Shown: piece by piece, positions 43,701-51,014 of the stretch
How positions within the stretch are numbered: the first letter of the stretch is position 1
Layout of the letters: the number at the start of each line of letters is the position of its first letter
Made by a program: the position numbers and the translations under genes
The notes under the pieces: model-generated
The model's database searches: none
What the model saw: only the letters and a program-made list of their open reading frames with translations
Told to the model about the DNA's origin: nothing
Source of the DNA: Nitrospirota bacterium
GTDB lineage: Bacteria > Nitrospirota > UBA9217
Assembly: GCA_035516965.1 (NCBI GenBank)
Contig: DATIZR010000042.1
Coordinates: 1 to 51,014, forward strand
Length of the DNA: 51,014 nucleotides
Reading direction: 5' to 3'

Positions 43701-43818
43701 CTTTAAAGGCGTCGCCAAGAACGGCTACATCGCCAACACCCTGACCCCGTACGTGGGCGATGCCAACGTGCAGACGCCGGAGTTCAAATCCTTCCTCGTC
43801 AACATCGAAAAGGCATAG
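40762..43818 (+). CDS. fdnG: formate dehydrogenase-N catalytic subunit, selenoprotein (UGA at 41347-41349 = Sec196)
   Basis: The product is 1018 aa when the in-frame TGA at codon 196 is read as selenocysteine; without this the gene would look like two frames. A Tat signal (TRRQFFK) targets it to the periplasm. Cys50, 53, 57 and 92 bind a [4Fe-4S] cluster. Sec196 sits in [20 protein letters not shown], which matches E. coli FdnG including the Sec position. The C-terminal molybdopterin-binding domain is complete ([20 protein letters not shown]). It oxidises formate to CO2 and passes electrons through FdnH and FdnI to menaquinone. The ATG follows GGGAGGG. Confidence 0.97.
41361..41378 (+). promoter_or_regulatory. 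bacterial SECIS element
   Basis: GG-T-GGCC-AGTTT-GGCC-CC: a stem with a single bulged U and a loop containing GU. It begins 11 nt after the UGA. In E. coli fdhF the equivalent hairpin also begins 11 nt after UGA and has the same bulged U and a GU loop, which SelB recognises. Confidence 0.9.
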
Positions 43819-43828
43819 GAGGTGGAGT

Positions 43829-44710
43829 ATGGCACTTCAATCGCTTGATATCATCCGTCGTTCCGCCACAACCACCCCTTCGCCTGGCCAGCGCCAAACC
43901 CAGGAAGTGGTGAAGCTGATCGACGTCTCGAAATGCATCGGCTGCAAGGCCTGCCAGGTGGCGTGCATGGAGTGGAACGACACCCGCGACGCCATTGGAA
44001 CGAACCACGGCGTATATGACAACCCGGCGGACCTCACGGAGAACTCCTGGACCGTGATGCGCTACAGCGAAGTGAAAACCGAGCGCGGCCTGGAGTGGCT
44101 GATCCGCAAGGACGGCTGCATGCACTGCGCCGATCCGGGCTGCCTCAAGGCCTGCCCTGCGCCGGGCGCCATCGTGCAGTACAGCAACGGCATCGTGGAT
44201 TTCCACGAGGAGAACTGCATCGGCTGCGGCTACTGCATCACCGGCTGCCCGTTCAACATCCCCCGCCTGTCGAAAAAGGACAGCAAGGTCTACAAGTGCA
44301 CTCTTTGCTCCGACCGGGTGGCGGTGGGGCTGGAGCCGGCCTGCGTCAAGACCTGTCCCACGGGTGCGATCGTGTTCGGTACCAAGGATGACATGCTCCA
44401 TCACGCCGAGGAACGGATCACTGACCTCAAAAGCCGGGGGTTTGACAAGGCGGGGATCTACAACCCGCAAGGGGTCGGAGGCACCCATGTCATGTATGTG
44501 CTCCAGCACGCCGACAGGCCGGAGATCTATAACAGTCTTCCCAGGAACCCCTCTATCAGTGCGATGGTCTCCCTGTGGAAAGATGGCGCCAAGCCGCTGG
44601 CCACACTGGCACTCGGCCTGGGTGTGCTCGGTGCTGCTCTTCATTATGTAACCAAGGGTCCCAATGAGGTCTCGGACGAGATCGAGAAGGAGTTCAAAGA
44701 TGAAAAATGA
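43829..44710 (+). CDS. fdnH: formate dehydrogenase-N iron-sulfur subunit
   Basis: The product is 293 aa. Four [4Fe-4S] clusters are predicted from [15 protein letters not shown]...[14 protein letters not shown] and CTLC...C.KTC. A C-terminal membrane helix (residues ~250-275, [18 protein letters not shown]) anchors it, as in E. coli FdnH. It carries electrons from FdnG across to the cytochrome b. AGGAGG precedes the ATG, 10 bp after fdnG. Confidence 0.95.
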   Translation: MALQSLDIIRRSATTTPSPGQRQTQEVVKLIDVSKCIGCKACQVACMEWNDTRDAIGTNHGVYDNPADLTENSWTVMRYSEVKTERGLEWLIRKDGCMHCADPGCLKACPAPGAIVQYSNGIVDFHEENCIGCGYCITGCPFNIPRLSKKDSKVYKCTLCSDRVAVGLEPACVKTCPTGAIVFGTKDDMLHHAEERITDLKSRGFDKAGIYNPQGVGGTHVMYVLQHADRPEIYNSLPRNPSISAMVSLWKDGAKPLATLALGLGVLGAALHYVTKGPNEVSDEIEKEFKDEK

Positions 44711-45332
44711 CCCGAAAAAAATACTCAGATATACGCAATCAGAGCGTGCGAACCATTGGATCACGGCAATAACCTTTATTCTTCTGGCGTTGTCCGGGCT
44801 CTCGTTTTTTCATCCCGCCTTCTTTCCCTTGAGTCAGCTGTTCGGAGGCGGCGTCTGGACGCGCATCCTGCATCCTTTCATCGGGGTGTTGATGGTAATT
44901 TCTTTCGGCATCGAGTACGCCAATTACCGCAAGCTGAATGTCATGAATCCGGCTGACTGGGAATGGCTGAACCATGTCCGCGATCTGGTGGGCGGCGATG
45001 ACCGGAACATGCCGGAAGCGGGCAAGTTCAACGGCGGCCAGAAACTCCTGTTTTGGGCGTTGTCCATCTGCATGGCCTTGCTCATCCTGACGGGCATCGT
45101 CATGTGGCGCGCGTATTTCTCGTTCCTGTTCCCGATCAGCCTGATCCGCTTCGCTTCAGTCTTGCACGCGGCGGCAGGGGCGATCATGATCGGCCTGATC
45201 ATCTTCCACATCTATGCCGCCATCTGGATGAAGGAGAGTATCGCTGCCATGTTGTACGGCTACGTCAGGCGGCCCTGGGCGAAGCAGCATCATCCTGCAT
45301 GGTACCGGGAGATGACCGGGGGAGGAAAATGA
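44700..45332 (+). CDS. fdnI: formate dehydrogenase-N cytochrome b556 subunit
   Basis: The product is 210 aa with four membrane helices. Likely haem ligands are the His in [10 protein letters not shown] (first helix) and those in the [17 protein letters not shown] and [12 protein letters not shown] regions. It passes electrons to menaquinone on the cytoplasmic side, which makes the enzyme electrogenic. The start overlaps the end of fdnH by 11 nt, and the stop overlaps the start of fdhE (ATGA), so all are translationally coupled. Confidence 0.94.
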   Translation: MKNDPKKILRYTQSERANHWITAITFILLALSGLSFFHPAFFPLSQLFGGGVWTRILHPFIGVLMVISFGIEYANYRKLNVMNPADWEWLNHVRDLVGGDDRNMPEAGKFNGGQKLLFWALSICMALLILTGIVMWRAYFSFLFPISLIRFASVLHAAAGAIMIGLIIFHIYAAIWMKESIAAMLYGYVRRPWAKQHHPAWYREMTGGGK

Positions 45333-46255
45333 ACACTGAGACGCGCATCCTTGAGCCGGGCCAGTTGGAAACGCCCCCGGCAGAGATCCGGTTCCTCTTT
45401 CTTCCGAAGCGCGATGTATTTAAGCGTCGCGCCGAGCGCCTTCGGTTGCTGTCAGGAAATCACACACTTGGGGATTATCTGAACTTTCTGGCAATGCTCG
45501 CGGATGCACAGCAGGTTGCCCTGGATAAACTTCCCGCGCCGTCTTTGCCAGATTCCGGAGAACAGATGCGGTGCCGCGAGCACGGCATACCGCCTTTGAA
45601 TGCCGCATCCCGGCGACGGGACCCGGCCTGGCGACAGGGGCTCACCGTGGTCCTTAAACAGATGCACGGGGCTGCTCTTCCGTCAGCTGCTCGAGATAGC
45701 GTGAACAGCCTGATGCAGATGAGTGAAGCGGTATTGGAAGGAATGGCGGATAACATCCTGACCGGAAAACTGTCTGATATTTCTCCTCAGGAGCTTCCGT
45801 TCGTAGCCGCCGGCCTGCAGGTCTCCTGGGTCGCCATGGCGTCCTCGTTGAAAGAGGACGCCGTCGGCAGGCTGGAACACGGCGGCTTGTGTCCGGTGTG
45901 CGGTTCACACCCGGGCGTTGGCATCGTGCGCATCAACGGTCAGGAGCAGGGATTGCGTTACCTGTCCTGCTCACTTTGCTCCTCACAGTGGCACATGGTG
46001 CGGCTCAAGTGCAGCATCTGCGAGTCCACCGAGGGAATCGACTACCACACTCTGGAAGGCTCGAAGGTCGCAGTCAAGACCGAGAGTTGTGACAAATGCA
46101 ATTATTATCTGAAACTGTTGTACCTGGAAAAAGACCCTCATATGGAAGCGACGGCGGACGACCTGGCCACCCTGGCACTGGACATGCTGATGGACAAAGA
46201 GGGAAAGGCGCGCGGAGGTCCAAACCTTTATTTTCACCCCGGGAAGCCGCACTGA
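45329..46255 (+). CDS. fdhE: formate dehydrogenase accessory protein FdhE
   Basis: The product is 308 aa. A helical N-terminal half is followed by a rubredoxin-like C-terminal half with four CxxC motifs: CPVCGSHP, CSLCSSQW, CSICEST and CDKCNYY. FdhE is required for maturation of Tat-exported formate dehydrogenases in E. coli, acting on the catalytic subunit before export. The ATGA overlap with fdnI and GGAGG 4 nt upstream support the start. fdhD, the sulfurtransferase partner, is not in the window. Confidence 0.93.
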   Translation: MNTETRILEPGQLETPPAEIRFLFLPKRDVFKRRAERLRLLSGNHTLGDYLNFLAMLADAQQVALDKLPAPSLPDSGEQMRCREHGIPPLNAASRRRDPAWRQGLTVVLKQMHGAALPSAARDSVNSLMQMSEAVLEGMADNILTGKLSDISPQELPFVAAGLQVSWVAMASSLKEDAVGRLEHGGLCPVCGSHPGVGIVRINGQEQGLRYLSCSLCSSQWHMVRLKCSICESTEGIDYHTLEGSKVAVKTESCDKCNYYLKLLYLEKDPHMEATADDLATLALDMLMDKEGKARGGPNLYFHPGKPH

Positions 46256-46281
46256 CAGTGATGTTAATATTGGAGGAAAGT

Positions 46282-46905
46282 ATGGCCCTGTCGAATTTTG
46301 AAACCCTTCTGCAGGAATCGGTAAAGATGCATGGACATCTTTGCCCGGGGCAGGTACTCGGCGTGCGCATGTCCATGCTTGGACTCCGGGAGATCGGCAT
46401 TCTCGACCCAAAAGGGACCGACAGAAAGAAGCTTATCGTATTCGTGGAGATGGACAGGTGCGCGACCGATGCAGTCCAGTCGGTCACCGGTTGCAGTCTC
46501 GGCCACAGGACCATGAAATTCATGGACTACGGCAAGATGGCGGCGACATACATGAATCTCAAAACAGGCAAGTCAATCAGGATTGCTGCCAGGGAGGAAT
46601 CGCGGGAGAAAGCGAAGGAATACTTCTCCGGCGTTGAGACCAAATACGCGGGACAACTCGAGGCGTACAAGGTCATGGCCGACGCAGAACTTTTCGACAT
46701 GATGGAGGTTGCTGTTGACGTGCGTCCCGAGGACATGCCGGGCAGGCCCATGCGAAGAGTGCAGTGTGACTCCTGCGGCGAACAGGTTCAGGATATGAGA
46801 GAAGTCTGCAAGGATGGAAGGGTCCTGTGTGCTCCCTGTGCGCTGGGCGGCTATTATGCTGTGAAAGATAATTTTTTGGCGGTGCGCTATGCAAAAAAGT
46901 CATAA
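46282..46905 (+). CDS. FmdE-family protein with C-terminal zinc ribbon
   Basis: The product is 207 aa. The N-terminal FmdE domain (HGHLCPGQVLGVRMSMLGL and DRCATDAVQSVTGCSLG) is followed by a CDSCGEQV...CKDGRVLCAPC zinc ribbon. FmdE is named after a subunit of archaeal formylmethanofuran dehydrogenase, but bacterial homologues often occur beside formate dehydrogenase or molybdenum cofactor genes and have no fixed function. Here it is fused to a zinc ribbon and lies directly after fdhE, so a role in cofactor handling or maturation is likely. GGAGG precedes the ATG. Confidence 0.85.
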   Translation: MALSNFETLLQESVKMHGHLCPGQVLGVRMSMLGLREIGILDPKGTDRKKLIVFVEMDRCATDAVQSVTGCSLGHRTMKFMDYGKMAATYMNLKTGKSIRIAAREESREKAKEYFSGVETKYAGQLEAYKVMADAELFDMMEVAVDVRPEDMPGRPMRRVQCDSCGEQVQDMREVCKDGRVLCAPCALGGYYAVKDNFLAVRYAKKS

Positions 46906-47254
46906 CGGTATGGATATCAGGTCAAAGATATGGATCGAGGTAGACGGCGAACCCGTGTTCGGACGGGGACGCCGCTTCCTGCTCGAAGCGATCGACGCTC
47001 ACGGGTCGATCAACCGCGCTGCGAAGGAAGTCGATATATCCTTCCGCAAGGCGTGGGGCCACATCAAGGCCATGGAAGAACGCCTGGGGGTGAAGCTTGT
47101 CGAGCGGCAAACAGGAGGCAGGAATGGCGGTGGCGCAACGTTGACAGACGACGCACGAAAGTTCCTCGAGAAGTACGAAGCGCTTGAAAAAGGCATACAA
47201 GAGATCGTTGATACGAGATTCAGGTCAATATTCGGGGGAGGCGCCCATGTGTGA
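46889..47254 (+). CDS. ModE-like winged-helix regulator (N-terminal domain only)
   Basis: The product is 121 aa. FLLEAIDAHGSINRAAKEVDIS then FRKAWGHIKAMEERLG is the ModE/LysR-type winged helix. There is no TOBE/molbindin domain, so it cannot sense molybdate in the way of full-length ModE. Short forms of this kind regulate molybdenum enzymes or transport by unknown input. The start overlaps the FmdE gene by 17 nt; a second ATG at 46910 is possible. It probably controls this operon. Confidence 0.82.
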   Translation: MQKSHNGMDIRSKIWIEVDGEPVFGRGRRFLLEAIDAHGSINRAAKEVDISFRKAWGHIKAMEERLGVKLVERQTGGRNGGGATLTDDARKFLEKYEALEKGIQEIVDTRFRSIFGGGAHV

Positions 47255-48311
47255 CGATGCGCATGAAACCAATGGTTCGGCGATGAAAGCTATTCCGGTG
47301 ACACAGGCAGTCGGCACGGTACTCGCGCACGATATAACCGAGATCAGGCCGGGTGAATTCAAGGGCCGCGCCTTCAAAAAAGGCCACCTTATTCGCGAAG
47401 AAGATGTCTGTCATCTCCAGCGACTCGGCAAGGAGCATCTCTACGTGCTTCAGGTCGCCAGGGACGAGATGCACGAGAATGATGCGGCATATGCGCTCGC
47501 CGCTGCGCTCAGGGGAGAAGGGGTCGCGATAAAAGGCGAGCCCAGGGAGGGCAAGATCAGTCTCGTTGCCGAGCGCGACGGCCTCCTCGCGATAGATCGT
47601 GACGCGCTGCTTGCATTCAACATGCTGGGCGAGGTCATGGCTGCAACGCTTCATACAAACACGCTTGTTAAAAAAGGCCAGACCGTCGCGGGGACGAGGG
47701 CCATTCCTCTTGTTGTCAAGAAAGCTGTCGTGGATACGGCGGTCACTATCGGGGAAAGGGCCGGAAAGATCATCCGGGTACGGGAAATCAGAAAGCCGAA
47801 GGCCGGCGTCGTGATAACGGGGAATGAAGTATACAACGGCAAAATCAAAGACGCCTTCGCGCCGGTCATTACGAAGAAGATGGGGGATATCGGCGGGGAA
47901 ATTGTCGGCGTCTATTATGCGCCGGATGATAAGGCGTTCATCGTGGACAGGCTGCGGGAGCTGCTGAAAGCCGGGGCCGACCTGCTGATCACGACGGGAG
48001 GCATGTCCGTGGACCCTGATGACGTCACGCGGTTCGCGATCCGGGAACTGGGCGCAACGGACATCACCTATGGTTCGGCGGTCCTTCCCGGTGCAATGTT
48101 CCTTATCGCATATCTTGGAGCTGTTCCCATCATCGGCATCCCGGCCTGCGGCATGTACGCAAAGACCACGATATTCGATCTTATCCTTCCCCGTGTGCTT
48201 GCCGGAGACCGGATAGGACGCAACGAGGTGGCGGCCCTTGGACACGGCGGACTCTGCATGAAATGCGACGTCTGCAGGTACCCTGCATGTCCCTTCGGGA
48301 AGTTGGGATAG
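47247..48311 (+). CDS. MoeA/MogA-fold molybdopterin-binding protein with C-terminal Cys cluster
   Basis: The product is 354 aa. The C-terminal half has the MoCF-biosynthesis fold (GVVITGNEVYNGKIKD and LLITTGGMSVDPDDVT). The N-terminal half (VTQAVGTVLAHDIT) resembles the MoeA start. The very C-terminus is cysteine-rich: CMKCDVCRYPACPFGKLG. It is shorter and differs from canonical MoeA, and belongs with the molybdopterin-binding proteins often found near formate dehydrogenases. It may insert or check the Mo/W cofactor. Its start overlaps the regulator by 8 nt and has GGGGGAGG upstream. It is the last gene of the operon. Confidence 0.83.
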   Translation: MCDDAHETNGSAMKAIPVTQAVGTVLAHDITEIRPGEFKGRAFKKGHLIREEDVCHLQRLGKEHLYVLQVARDEMHENDAAYALAAALRGEGVAIKGEPREGKISLVAERDGLLAIDRDALLAFNMLGEVMAATLHTNTLVKKGQTVAGTRAIPLVVKKAVVDTAVTIGERAGKIIRVREIRKPKAGVVITGNEVYNGKIKDAFAPVITKKMGDIGGEIVGVYYAPDDKAFIVDRLRELLKAGADLLITTGGMSVDPDDVTRFAIRELGATDITYGSAVLPGAMFLIAYLGAVPIIGIPACGMYAKTTIFDLILPRVLAGDRIGRNEVAALGHGGLCMKCDVCRYPACPFGKLG

Positions 48312-48395
48312 CCTCTGCTTAGGCTACACTATGAGCGTACAACGTGTACCGTTTTATTGCTGCAGTGTCTAACAGAGGTAAAAATCAAGATGTAA

Positions 48396-48653
48396 ATGAT
48401 AAAGTGTCCAAGACATAGAAAATCTGTTGGATCTCCACGTATGGTTCATCTGCATGCTTCAGTTTACCGCAAAGCCGCAATGAGCGCGAAGACGGTCCCG
48501 GACCTCGGGGGGCTTCGGCTCACCATTGAACCGGGAAAGGCCAACAGAGTTACCATCCTGGCGCCCAAGGCCGGCACCTACGAATTTCATTGTGATCTCT
48601 TCTGCGGAGACGGCCACGAGGGAATGATGGGAACGATCATCGCGGAAGATTGA
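48396..48653 (+). pseudogene. CuA-type cupredoxin, 5'-truncated fragment
   Basis: From about residue 30 it reads VPDLGGLRLTIEPGKANRVT then APKAGTYEFHC, and ends with CDLFCGDGHEGM. That is the C-x3-C-x3-H-x2-M copper-binding loop of cytochrome oxidase subunit II/CuA cupredoxins. The first part of the domain, with the upstream His and beta strands, is missing, and the leading 28 codons are unlike the family. No ribosome site is seen. It is probably a remnant of a larger gene. Confidence 0.6.
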
Positions 48654-49145
48654 GGCTGTACCGATTCTCCAGTGCTCCCGGAACGCAATCACGCAGGATT
48701 GTCCATTTGAAAAATCCTGCGTGAGTTTCCATGCCGAACGGAATTGCTGATAGCACGGATCCCCTTGTCAAGCGTTTGCGCCAGCTGTCCGGGAAGCGCC
48801 GGACCTGAAGGATGCCGTACATTCGAAAAAGCAATAGACGCACCCTCTCATCTTCTCTTGTCATTTCTCATTCCTGCCACAAGCGCGACTAATTCCTAAC
48901 CTGCGCCAATATCATCCACTCCTGGGCGATTACGCCGGTTTTGGAACGTCCGTAACGCCTCTTCGCGCGCGAAGCGCGTCAAAGGTGGACCGCCTTGTCC
49001 GTCATAGCTGTGTGCAGTTGTATCATAGCGGGAAAGTCGTGGGTTGCAGGGCTGCACTTTACGGGATCGGTTGCAGGCAAATATCGGGGCCTGCTCACTG
49101 CGTTTGCCGGATATGCTGATGAAGTATCCAGCACTCCCTTGCCGA
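48654..49145. other. gene-free spacer with one inverted repeat
   Basis: I see no gene in these 492 bases. AATCACGCAGGATT and AAATCCTGCGTGAG (about 48688-48726) form an inverted repeat without a T-run, and GCGCGCGAAGCGCGTC near 48966 is a small palindrome. The rest is featureless. Confidence 0.5.
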
Positions 49146-49733
49146 TCAATGAAAGAACGGCACCCGGAAGATCAGGAAATACCCGTTCAGCATGAAGGCC
49201 GTTCCGAGCGACGCGCTTGCGATCGCAAAATAGTAGAGCGGACCTGACAGGGAAAGGATCGCTATGGACGCCATGACGATGGATATCTGGAGCAGGACCT
49301 CGGCATAGTCGAAGTAGGGGTCTTTGGTGCGGTTGCGGTCGCGATGGCCTTCCAGTTCCTTTGCCTCCTCTTCTATCTTTTTTTTCTCCTCCTGGTATCT
49401 CGCCTGTTCGGACCGCATTTCATTCATCAGCGCTTCATACCGCTTCCTGGCCTCAGGCTTCATGGAGGGTCCCCGCTCAATGAGCTCGGCCTCCATGAGA
49501 AGGCTGTTCGTCCTGTAGATGAGCTCCCGGATGTTCTTGGATTGGTAGAAAGCCCACTGGTCCGAGGCCTGCTGCTGAGAAAGCAGCATCTCCTTCATCG
49601 CGTTGTTCCCGCCCAGGGACGTGATGGCGAGGAGTACGGCGAAGACCGCCGTGGTGAGGGCAACCCGCCGCGTGAAGGCCTTGTCCCTGAGCTCCTTAAG
49701 TTCATCGGGCTTCGGAAGTTCGATCTCTGCCAT
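49146..49733 (-). CDS. DUF4337-family membrane protein
   Basis: The product is 195 aa. One helix lies near the N-terminus (residues 24-42, VALTTAVFAVLLAITSLGG), then a long charged helical region likely to be a coiled coil (about 85-135, ARYQEEKKKIEEEAKELEG), and two C-terminal helices (about 148-190). This is the DUF4337 layout; function unknown. GAGGAGG precedes the ATG by 7 nt. It is divergent from the porin gene. Confidence 0.8.
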   Translation of the reverse strand: MAEIELPKPDELKELRDKAFTRRVALTTAVFAVLLAITSLGGNNAMKEMLLSQQQASDQWAFYQSKNIRELIYRTNSLLMEAELIERGPSMKPEARKRYEALMNEMRSEQARYQEEKKKIEEEAKELEGHRDRNRTKDPYFDYAEVLLQISIVMASIAILSLSGPLYYFAIASASLGTAFMLNGYFLIFRVPFFH

Positions 49734-50014
49734 TGTTCTTCCTCCTCATCCGCCCGGTGCCCTGTCCGGCCAGGAATCAGCCGGGCTCGAACAGATTACT
49801 TTCAACCGCACACTCTTAAAAGGGGTTGCCGGTGACACTACCGTATCAGATGCAAGCCGCAAAATCAAGCAGGGAGAATACTGTGCAGAATATAAGCATT
49901 TGCTTAAAACGCGGGACGACGTTATTTCTCCACAAGTCGTGTACAGGGCCAGCGGGCATGAAAGGCGACCATGAAATCATGAACTTATGGTGATGCTGAC
50001 TGCCTTTGAGGGAA

Positions 50015-50030
50015 TGGCACAGCCATTGCT
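50015..50030 (+). promoter_or_regulatory. sigma-54 (-24/-12) promoter of the porin gene
   Basis: TGGCAC-AGCCA-TTGCT is a full match to the sigma-54 consensus (TGGCAC, N5, TTGCW). Transcription would start near 50042, about 90 nt before the porin ATG. The rest of the 49734-50134 spacer shows no other gene or signal I can name; an enhancer-binding protein site is expected upstream but was not identified. Confidence 0.85.
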
Positions 50031-50134
50031 ATATCTCTATGCAAGCTCGTTGATCCAAGTGAGAAGAGAAGGCTCCGGAGGCTTTCTGGCGGCAAACTAT
50101 CCTGGGTGGAAGATCAAATAAGGAGGGGGAAATC

Positions 50135-51014
50135 ATGAAAACAGCATCAAAGAAAGGCATTCTGTATTTCTGCCTGGCGCTTCTCGGCGTGGCGGCAGCA
50201 GCAGTAGCAGCACCGGCATTCGCCGAGGACGCGAAGTCGGCAGGCCTGAACCCGGATGACCTCAAGAAGGCACTCGGCCTGAGCATTTATCTGCAGGGCG
50301 GATATACCTACAACGGCAATGCAAGCGACAGCGGTCCCTTCGATGATACGGCGAAGGGCGAACAGAACGACCTCAGGATTTTCGATCACAAGGCGAACAG
50401 CTTCATGCTGGACCTGGCGCAGATCGTTTTCGCGAAGGACCCGGCGGTAGGCAACATCGGCTACAAGGTGAAGTTCTCCGCCGGAGAGACGGCAAAGCTC
50501 ATCCATGCGGCGGGAATGGGCTCAGCGGGAGAATCCTTTGACGTGACCGAGGCATATGTGAGCTATGTCGCGCCGGTGGGCAAGGGGCTGCGGCTGGACT
50601 TCGGGAAGATGGCGACCTTCTTCGGCGCCGAAGTGATCGAAGCGATCGACAACCCGAACTACTCGCGCTCGTTCCTGTTCAACTACGCCATTCCCTTCAC
50701 GCACACGGGTCTTAAGGCGGGCTACGCTTTCACCGATTCGCTGAATGCCGCGGTCTACGTTGTCAACGGCTGGGACAACGCCACTGACAACAACCGCGGA
50801 AAGAGCTACGGCGTGAGCGTTGGCTATGCCCCGGCAGAGATGTTCTCGCTGCTCGTGAACGGAATGACGGGGCCGGAGCAGGATGCGAACGGTCCGGGAG
50901 CGCCTACCGTCGGCTCCAGCAGCAGCAACAAGCGAAGTCTGCTCGATCTGGTGGCAACGGTGAAACCCATGAAGAAGCTCTCCCTCATCCTGAACACGGA
51001 CAACGGCAGGGAGC
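50135..51014 (+). CDS. outer-membrane beta-barrel porin-like protein, partial (runs off window)
   Basis: 293 codons are visible and the stop lies beyond the window. A signal peptide (GILYFCLALLGVAAAAVAAP, cleaved near AFAED) precedes alternating strand-like sequence with aromatic girdles: YLQGGYTYNGN, GYKVKFSAG, YVSYVAPVG, LDFGKMATFFGAE and VYVVNGWDN. This pattern, and phrases such as FNYAIPFTHTGLKAGY, fit the BBP2/OmpL-like barrel family of uncharacterised porins. It would sit in the outer membrane and pass small solutes. AGGAGGGGG precedes the ATG, and a sigma-54 promoter drives it, so expression depends on an activator. Confidence 0.82.
   Translation, partial: MKTASKKGILYFCLALLGVAAAAVAAPAFAEDAKSAGLNPDDLKKALGLSIYLQGGYTYNGNASDSGPFDDTAKGEQNDLRIFDHKANSFMLDLAQIVFAKDPAVGNIGYKVKFSAGETAKLIHAAGMGSAGESFDVTEAYVSYVAPVGKGLRLDFGKMATFFGAEVIEAIDNPNYSRSFLFNYAIPFTHTGLKAGYAFTDSLNAAVYVVNGWDNATDNNRGKSYGVSVGYAPAEMFSLLVNGMTGPEQDANGPGAPTVGSSSSNKRSLLDLVATVKPMKKLSLILNTDNGRE

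Noticed and set aside
41350-43818. Two separate genes for the formate dehydrogenase alpha subunit, or a nonsense-mutated pseudogene
   Set aside because: The TGA lies exactly at the Sec position of FdnG, is followed by a SECIS hairpin at the canonical distance, and the frame continues without shift.
48995-49247. Short plus-strand frames in the spacer and overlapping the DUF4337 gene
   Set aside because: No Shine-Dalgarno sequence, no family similarity, and they overlap the well-supported minus-strand gene.

Overview
The window reads as a chromosomal segment of a GC-rich, Gram-negative anaerobe that makes selenoproteins. It encodes a multihaem c-type cytochrome, Tat-exported enzymes, lipoproteins and an outer-membrane porin, and it has a perfect sigma-54 promoter. 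Nitrospirota or a Desulfobacterota-type lineage would fit, but no rRNA or other phylogenetic marker is present, so this is inference.

Left part (1-21.6 kb): a truncated IS1595-type transposase; a selenocysteine tRNA with encoded CCA; a CPA2/Kef-type cation antiporter; a small unknown gene with its own ribosome binding site and terminator; a zinc alcohol dehydrogenase; an MFS exporter; a secreted PEBP-family protein; a mini zinc-ribbon protein; selB and selA; a Tat-exported metallophosphoesterase-like protein with an altered active-site motif; RNase R; a hot-dog thioesterase; glnE behind a promoter that predicts a leaderless mRNA; a TauE/SafE exporter with a DUF1634 partner; and nhaA.

Centre (21.9-38.2 kb): two consecutive six-gene sets, each in the order hyfB-hyfC-hyfE-hyfF-hyfG-hyfI. 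They look like group 4 [NiFe] hydrogenases, but all four nickel-ligand cysteines of the large subunit are replaced in both copies, at the same alignment positions. The small-subunit [4Fe-4S] cysteines and the ion-pump subunits are kept. This matches the 'energy-converting hydrogenase-related' (Ehr) class, a complex I relative of unknown substrate. The two sets are clearly divergent, so the duplication is not recent. No hyfA, hyfD or hyfH gene is present.

Right part (38.5-51 kb): a triheme cytochrome c; a lipoprotein alpha/beta hydrolase; two small membrane proteins; then a tight operon for formate dehydrogenase-N. That operon contains fdnG with an in-frame UGA (Sec196) followed by a textbook bacterial SECIS hairpin, then fdnH, fdnI, fdhE, an FmdE-family protein, a ModE-like regulator and a MoeA/MogA-like molybdopterin-binding protein. 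A CuA-type cupredoxin remnant, a DUF4337 membrane protein and a sigma-54-driven porin that runs off the window follow. The tRNA-Sec, SelA and SelB in the left part are what fdnG needs for translation; selD is not in the window.

The intergenic spaces are full of inverted-repeat elements of at least four sequence families. Some are empty hairpins. Two have a small protein gene between the arms (a four-helix-bundle S23-type protein and a GxxExxY PD-(D/E)xK-type protein), and both of these lie inside the first Ehr operon. The redox-energy cluster together with these cargo-bearing elements is the most interesting content.
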